DNA of 64,000 bases. It comes from Clostridium zeae (GTDB lineage Bacteria > Bacillota > Clostridia > Clostridiales > Clostridiaceae). Below, one piece after another: positions 63,674 to 64,000 of the stretch. Position numbers and translations under genes: made by a program. Under the pieces are notes generated by a model. That model made no database searches. It had not been told where the DNA came from and saw nothing but the letters and a program-made list of their open reading frames with translations. Within the stretch, counting starts at the first letter, position 1. Every line of letters starts with the position of its first letter. The stretch spans positions 496,001-560,000 of the forward strand of contig NZ_BMBA01000001.1 in the NCBI RefSeq assembly GCF_017312485.1, given 5' to 3'.

Positions 63674-64000
63674 ATGCCTAATGTTATCTTAAAGAAATTA
63701 TCTTCTAACTTCACTGGCTCAATACCTTACACAAAAAGAACTTGCTTCACTCAATTTACTGTATCAGATAGCATTTCGGCCCCATTTGATGGTTTTAATA
63801 ATAAATGTCTTGAGGGAAATAAATTAGATTTAATAATAGATGGTGCTAGTTTTGTAGATACAATTTGCGAAAATTCTTTTGAAGGACAAATTCTTACTGG
63901 AAAGAAACTTATAATTATCGGTCATTTTGAAAGTAAAATTTTCTGTCACTACCCTAACAATATTAAAAAATGTTTTACTATAAATAAAAAATTACCCTTC
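63674..64000 (+). CDS. SPOCS/DUF3794-like domain protein, 3' part outside window
   Basis: ATG 63674 follows GGAGG at 63659-63663. The 109 visible residues contain ILTGKKLIIIGHFESKIFCH, which matches the SPOCS/DUF3794 domain found in spore coat and cortex proteins of clostridia (GQ.LtGkkLiVeG...i.Y). The N terminus MPNVILKKLSSNFTGS is unlike LysM-bearing family members. The gene continues past the window. Confidence 0.75.
   Translation, partial: MPNVILKKLSSNFTGSIPYTKRTCFTQFTVSDSISAPFDGFNNKCLEGNKLDLIIDGASFVDTICENSFEGQILTGKKLIIIGHFESKIFCHYPNNIKKCFTINKKLPF

Noticed and set aside
47592-63674. A true integron cassette array
   Set aside because: The gene content is reminiscent of cassettes, but no tyrosine-recombinase integrase and no attC-like 60-nt sites flank the genes. 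I report it only as a hotspot.

Overview
This is a 64 kb AT-rich window whose codon use, ribosome binding sites (AGGAGG/GGGGGAG with ATG, TTG or GTG starts) and gene families point to a low-GC Firmicute, most likely Clostridium sensu stricto (spore-coat-type SPOCS domain, LicT/PTS beta-glucoside operon, ykkC riboswitch, YdbS/YdbT, BceAB-like ABC proteins). No rRNA, tRNA, CRISPR array, intact transposase or prophage was seen. Most genes lie on the minus strand, often as single-gene transcription units with their own terminators.

Layout. 0-6 kb: a membrane-protein fragment at the left edge, an unrecognised 229-residue protein, a DUF4362-like protein, a membrane-anchored nitroreductase next to an autoregulated TetR gene, a DUF1697 protein and a soluble nitroreductase. 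6-10.3 kb: a TetR regulator with an EmrB-type DHA2 exporter and an EmrA-type membrane-fusion protein, tied together by four copies of one operator. 10.5-13.6 kb: an ECF sigma factor with a DUF4179 membrane protein (probable anti-sigma), then an unknown anchored protein. 13.9-18.4 kb: a complete beta-glucoside operon (PTS IIBCA, 6-phospho-beta-glucosidase, LicT-type antiterminator) with its RAT/terminator leader. 18.5-22.8 kb: two small membrane proteins, an HTH protein and a BceAB-like ABC transporter with a possible attenuator leader. 23.2-32 kb: an esterase, then a membrane-glycolipid cluster (CpoA-like and monoglucosyl-diacylglycerol-synthase-like glycosyltransferases, a VTT/DedA-like protein, a zinc-dependent phospholipase C-like protein and an OmpR/HisK two-component system), and a Cof-type HAD phosphatase. 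32.5-36 kb: two convergent GGDEF membrane proteins. 36.5-47 kb: a YiiX-like papain-fold protein, glycerate kinase, a ferredoxin-nitroreductase, the YdbS/YdbT PH-domain pair, an epimerase-like protein, an MFS transporter, a lipoprotein and an SdpI-like protein. 47.5-63.7 kb: an accessory stretch of single genes, almost all on the minus strand (GNATs, HD proteins, NUDIX, DUF3885, radical SAM, B3/B4, methyltransferases, VOC, APH-type kinase, DUF4177), with many gene fragments between them. The right edge starts a SPOCS/DUF3794-like gene.

The most notable signals are in the last 17 kb. A guanidine-I-type (ykkC) riboswitch now leads into only the tail of a transporter gene. Four genes end in terminator hairpins with a shared sequence and compensatory base changes. 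Three fragments of one protein family share a -W..L...DIITS- tail. There are truncated remnants of MTA/SAH nucleosidase, peptidase E and others, a small membrane-protein gene broken at an A8 tract, and a pair of about 100-nt inverted-repeat elements. Together they suggest a hotspot where one-gene units arrive, recombine and decay.
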